In this document: piece after piece, positions 60,545 through 64,000 of the stretch | Layout: each line of letters begins with the position of its first letter | How positions within the stretch are numbered: position 1 is the first letter of the stretch | Assembly (NCBI RefSeq): GCF_000717645.1 | Contig: NZ_JNZZ01000028.1 | Span: forward strand, 6,008 to 70,007 | Direction: 5' to 3' | DNA: 64,000 bases | From: Streptomyces californicus | GTDB taxonomy: Bacteria; Actinomycetota; Actinomycetes; Streptomycetales; Streptomycetaceae | Made by a program: the position numbers and the translations under genes | The notes under the pieces: model-generated | Told to the model about the DNA's origin: nothing | Seen by the model: the letters and a program-made list of their open reading frames with translations, nothing else | Databases searched by the model: none

Positions 60545-62272
60545 TTACGGCAGGCCGCGGACGTGCGGGCCGACCGCCTTGGACCAGGCGAACCCGGCCG
60601 TCGCGTCCCAGTTCGTCGACCAGGTCATCGCGCCGCGCAGCGACGGGTAGGTCTTGGACGGCTTGAACGAACCGCAGTTGGTGCCCTTGGTCAGGCAGTC
60701 CAGCGCCGCGTTCACGACCGACGGGGCGACGTAGCCGCTGCCCGCGCCCCGGGTGGAGGCGGGGACGCCGATGCCGACCTGGGACGGGTCGAGGCCGCCC
60801 TCCAGCTGGATGCAGGCGAGCGCGGTGAGGAAGTCCACCGACCCCTGCGAGTAGACCTTGCCGTCACAGCCGAGCATCGAACCGCTGTTGTAGTACTGCA
60901 TGTTGACGACCGTCAGGATGTCCTTGACGTTCAGTGCCGTCTTGAAGTACTCGCCCGACGTCGACTGCATGTCGATGGTCTGCGGCGCCATCGTGAGGAC
61001 CAGGCCGGAGCCCGCCTTCGCGGACAGCTGGCGCAGCGCCTTCGTCATGTAGGTGGAGTTGAGGCCGTTCTCCAGGTCGATGTCGACCCCGTTGAAGCCC
61101 CAGTCCTGCATCAGCGCGTACACCGAGTTGGCGAACGCGGTGGCGGAGGCGTCGCTGTCGACCCGGACCGTGCCCAGCTCGCCGCCGATGGAGATGATGA
61201 CGTTCTTGCCGGCCGCCTGCTTGGCCTTGATGTCGGCGCGGAACTGCGCCTCGGTGTAGCCGTTCAGCCCGGCGGTGTCCAGGTTGAAGGTCACCGCGCC
61301 CTGCGTCGTCGTGGCGTCCGCGAAGGAGACCGCGATGATGTCGTAGTCGGCCGGCACGTCGCTGAGCTTCTGGACGGCCGCGCCGTTGTTGAAGTTCTGC
61401 CAGTAGCCGGTCACCGCGTGCTTGGGCACGGAGGTCACCGGGCCGGTGCCGTTCTTCGCCGTACGGGCGCTGATCGCCGCCGACTTGACCGACTCGCCGG
61501 CCGCGTTGGTGGCGCTCACCGAGAACTGGTAGGCCGTGTCGGCGCTCAGTCCGGTCACGGTCGCCGAGGTGCCGGTGGAGGTGGTGGCCTTCGTGCCGTC
61601 CCGGTACACGGTGTACCCGGTCGCGCCGGAGACCGCGTTCCACGACAGGGCGACGGAGGACGTGGTGGTGGCGCCCGCCGTGAGGCCTGCCGGGGTCGCC
61701 GGGACGACCGGGCCCGGCTCCTCGCCGCCGCCCCCGCCGTCGGGGCCGGTCACCTCGACGTCGTCGGCGAAGTAGGCGGCCTGCCCGTACCAGCCGTGGG
61801 TGTACACGGTCACCGAGGTGGTGTTCGCGCCGGTCTTGAAGCTCGTGGACAGCTTGGTCCAGGTGGAGGAGCCCGGCGTCCAGGTGGAGACGTCGGTGGT
61901 TCCGGTGCCGCTCGCGCCGAGGTAGGCGTAGCCGCCCTGCACCCAGGAGCTGAGCGTGTACGTCGAGTTGGGCTTCACCTTGACCGACTGCGAGCACTTG
62001 GCGTTGTCCTGGCCGGCCGGGGTGGCCTTCAGCGCGGACGTACCGCTGCGCACGGGGCTGGAGACGGCGGCGCCGGTGGATCCGGTGCAGGTCCAGTTCG
62101 CGAGGCCCGACTCGAAGCCCGCGTTCTTGGCGTTGTTGACGTCGGCGGCCTGGGCGGTGCTGACGAGACCGGTGACGGTCAGGGCCGCCGCGGCGGCGAC
62201 GGCGATGGTGCCGCCGAGCACGGGCCGGGAGCGGCGCCTTCTTCTGCGACTGCTGCCTGCGGGACGTTCCAC
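60545..62272 (-). CDS. Secreted chitinase, GH18, with carbohydrate-binding and FnIII domains
   Basis: A 575-residue exported enzyme. An Arg-rich N-terminus (SSRRRRRRSRPVL) and hydrophobic stretch form a signal peptide ending near AQAAD (about residue 43). Then come a CBM-type domain (45-175), a Gly/Pro linker, an FnIII domain (about 190-275) and a GH18 barrel. The catalytic motif reads N394xxD397xD399xE401; the proton donor Glu401 and two Asp are present, but the usual first Asp is Asn. The GTG at 62272 has GGAGG five bases upstream. Expression is likely controlled by DasR (upstream site). Confidence 0.92.
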   Translation of the reverse strand: MERPAGSSRRRRRRSRPVLGGTIAVAAAAALTVTGLVSTAQAADVNNAKNAGFESGLANWTCTGSTGAAVSSPVRSGTSALKATPAGQDNAKCSQSVKVKPNSTYTLSSWVQGGYAYLGASGTGTTDVSTWTPGSSTWTKLSTSFKTGANTTSVTVYTHGWYGQAAYFADDVEVTGPDGGGGGEEPGPVVPATPAGLTAGATTTSSVALSWNAVSGATGYTVYRDGTKATTSTGTSATVTGLSADTAYQFSVSATNAAGESVKSAAISARTAKNGTGPVTSVPKHAVTGYWQNFNNGAAVQKLSDVPADYDIIAVSFADATTTQGAVTFNLDTAGLNGYTEAQFRADIKAKQAAGKNVIISIGGELGTVRVDSDASATAFANSVYALMQDWGFNGVDIDLENGLNSTYMTKALRQLSAKAGSGLVLTMAPQTIDMQSTSGEYFKTALNVKDILTVVNMQYYNSGSMLGCDGKVYSQGSVDFLTALACIQLEGGLDPSQVGIGVPASTRGAGSGYVAPSVVNAALDCLTKGTNCGSFKPSKTYPSLRGAMTWSTNWDATAGFAWSKAVGPHVRGLP

Positions 62273-62979
62273 TGGTGCCTCCGGGGGGAGTCGGGGGTGG
62301 CGGGGCCGTGCGGGGATGCCGGGGCGGACGTCGGGGCCGGACTGCACGGCGGGCGGAGCGGGGGGTTGGTGCCACTGGGGTGCGTGTAACGGGCGGGACG
62401 GGAGGTGCTGGACCGGGACGGTGAACACGGGGTGACGTCCCGGGAGCGGTGGCCACCGCCTGGCGCACAAAGCTGGTCCAGACCAATCGAGTTGTCAAGA
62501 CCTCTGGCGATGAAAGGCTGTTCACCGGGGGTGGGCGGCCGCTTCCGCGCCGCGCGCGCGACCACCCCCGGACGGGGGTGCCGGGCCGCCTTTCCCGGTC
62601 TCGTGAACGGTTGCGCGACCGCTCACCGACCCTCGCACGGGTGATCTTGCGCGACCTCTTCGGATGGTCACGGAAATGGCCTCACGGGACGGCCGCCGGA
62701 TGTCCGGGAATCCGTGCTGACGTGCGCGAACGGGAGGGTAATTGAAATCCGGACAGGTCGGAGGGTGACGCTCCGCAAGAAAAGGGGAGTCGGAGGAAAT
62801 CGATTTCATCCCGTTTAGCCCCCGGGTTTCCCAGGAACGGCGTTCGGATGTTGTCGCACTGGTCTCCGAGAAGTGTTCTCTGCCTGATGAGACGTGGCTA
62901 AAGTGCTGGGTCAGGAGCACGGAGCAGGAGCGATTGCGGTCGGCGTCCCCACGCCGACCGGAGCCGAAACGGGGAGAGC
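62273..62979. other. 707-base divergent region between chitinase and conserved gene
   Basis: Holds the chitinase promoter (62472-62503) and a 190-base leader before its start codon. The part from 62520 to 62979 contains no gene I can support; it becomes less GC-rich around 62740-62880 and presumably carries the promoter of the gene at 62980. Confidence 0.6.
62472..62503 (-). promoter_or_regulatory. DasR-type operator and direct repeats at the chitinase promoter
   Basis: GCTGGTCCAGACCAAT (62472-62487) closely fits the DasR dre consensus. A second, weaker 12-base copy TTGTCAAGACCT lies at 62492-62503. The two copies resemble the paired 12-bp direct repeats known at streptomycete chitinase promoters. 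On the coding strand a TTGACA -35 box (62493-62498) is inside the second copy. Confidence 0.8.
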
Positions 62980-63864
62980 GTGCCGACCGCGATAGCAGTG
63001 ACGAGCGCAGACCTGGTGCTGCCGCCGACCGACCAGCAGACGCCGACCGCCGCGCTGCTCCAGGCCCCCGAGGCCCAGATGCTGGAGCCGGCGATCGGCG
63101 ACATGCACCTGCTCCTCGAACAGCACGGGTACGTGATCGCCCTCTACCCCTCCGGTCTGCGGCCCGAGCACGAGCGCCGCCTCCACTCCATCCGCTCGGT
63201 GCTGGAGAGCGACCGGATCGCCCTGGTCAAGGTGGACCTACCGCCCCTCGGCCTCGCCGTACTGGTGCGCCAGCTAAGGCAGTTGTCGATCTGCGACTTC
63301 AGCCCCGGGGTGATCGCCTCCGCCGCCCGGCTGCTCTCGCACTACATCTACGCCGGCGCCGTGCTCAACTCTGTCGCCCGGCTCGACCGGGTCCCGGTCA
63401 GCCTCAAGAGCCATGCCAAGTCCTGGGTTCCCGGCTCCCAGTTCGCCGTGGTCGCCGGACCCGAGGCGCAGCTCGTGAAGATCGGCCCGGCCATGGAACC
63501 GCTGGCAGGGCCCGACTTCGCCACGCATCTTCTGGTGGCCAAGGGGAATCTTCAGTCGGACTGGGTACAGGAGACCCTCGCGCCCGCCTGGAAGGTCCAG
63601 GCCACGCACGACACCACCGTGCCGTCCGACTCCCCGCGCTGGTGGGGTACGGGACGGCTGGTGGAGTTCGCCGCCCACCTGCCCGACCTCTCGGTGCTCT
63701 ACCAACTCGTCGCCTCCGTACGCCGGGAGAGATGCCACTGGTGCGCCATGGAGCTCATCGGTGACCGCTGCGCCTTCTGTTCCGCTCCTCTCGCGGCTCC
63801 GGAGAACCGCGCGCTCCCGGCCGGTGTCCTCCACCGCGGGACCGGCGAATCCCCGGGCCCGTAG
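62980..63864 (+). CDS. Conserved actinobacterial protein of unknown function with zinc-ribbon-like tail
   Basis: A 294-residue soluble protein. Residues 40-240 have no recognised domain. The C-terminal part has two CxxC pairs (RCHWCAME and RCAFCSA), a likely zinc ribbon. GTG start with GGGGAGA upstream. The even codon pattern and clear ribosome site support a real gene. Role unknown; the zinc ribbon suggests nucleic acid or protein binding. Confidence 0.8.
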   Translation: MPTAIAVTSADLVLPPTDQQTPTAALLQAPEAQMLEPAIGDMHLLLEQHGYVIALYPSGLRPEHERRLHSIRSVLESDRIALVKVDLPPLGLAVLVRQLRQLSICDFSPGVIASAARLLSHYIYAGAVLNSVARLDRVPVSLKSHAKSWVPGSQFAVVAGPEAQLVKIGPAMEPLAGPDFATHLLVAKGNLQSDWVQETLAPAWKVQATHDTTVPSDSPRWWGTGRLVEFAAHLPDLSVLYQLVASVRRERCHWCAMELIGDRCAFCSAPLAAPENRALPAGVLHRGTGESPGP

Positions 63865-64000
63865 CGACGACCGCCGTACCCCCGCCCCCCCGTTCGCCGC
63901 ACCCGGCCCCTCCTCCCGCGCCGGGTCCCGACCCCCCCTCCCGGGCCTCCTCCCGCCCCGGGCCACCGCCCCCGACGTCCCCCCCCGCCTCGACGCCCTC

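Overview
The window is high-GC actinobacterial DNA, almost certainly a Streptomyces chromosome. The signs are very GC-rich codon third positions, GTG and TTG starts, dense operons with ATGA/GTGA overlaps, a SARP regulator with a rare TTA codon, and a chitinase with a DasR-type promoter element. No tRNA, rRNA, CRISPR array or complete insertion sequence was seen.

Region 1 (1-33.4 kb) is the right-hand part of a nonribosomal peptide gene cluster; the left edge cuts an NRPS gene. It holds: a terminal NRPS, (C)-A-PCP-C-A-PCP-TE, whose first A domain reads as Asn/Asp-type; a type II thioesterase; an acyl-ligase/ketoreductase/carrier protein; an MbtH protein; a DrrAB-like exporter; a stand-alone A-PCP-TE protein coupled to a SyrP-like Fe/2-oxoglutarate hydroxylase; SbnB and SbnA homologues that make L-2,3-diaminopropionate; an AsnO/VioC-like hydroxylase; a response regulator/ABC/FtsX permease/histidine kinase set (self-protection); a hydrolase and membrane acyltransferase pair; a methyltransferase; a SARP activator; a second type II thioesterase; an amidase; and a DUF1015 protein. 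Together these suggest a peptide with diaminopropionate, a beta-hydroxylated Asn/Asp-type residue and perhaps a hydroxy-acid starter. I could not match it to a known compound.

Region 2 (33.6-38.4 kb) looks accessory: an S41 peptidase, an RHH antitoxin-like ORF, an EVE-like/CBS/HEPN protein that may be a defence effector, a stretch of gene fragments, and a 5'-truncated Uma2 gene.

Region 3 (38.4-51.7 kb) is ordinary chromosome: a DUF255 thioredoxin-like protein, hemolysin III, GTP-dependent PEP carboxykinase, an AlaA-like aminotransferase, arylamine N-acetyltransferase, an oxidoreductase divergent from an HxlR regulator, a secreted protease, and a TetR regulator divergent from a siderophore-interacting flavoprotein. 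Several strong stem-loop terminators separate these units.

Region 4 (51.9-59.0 kb) is a divergent catabolic locus: amidohydrolase deacylase and PLP deaminase on one strand; ketodeoxygluconate-type kinase, IclR regulator, RidA and GntP permease on the other. It is best read as sugar-acid or amino-sugar-acid (possibly oxidised chitin) use. It is followed by an atypical Nramp-family transporter, a secreted GH18 chitinase with a DasR-like operator, and a conserved protein of unknown function with a zinc-ribbon-like tail.
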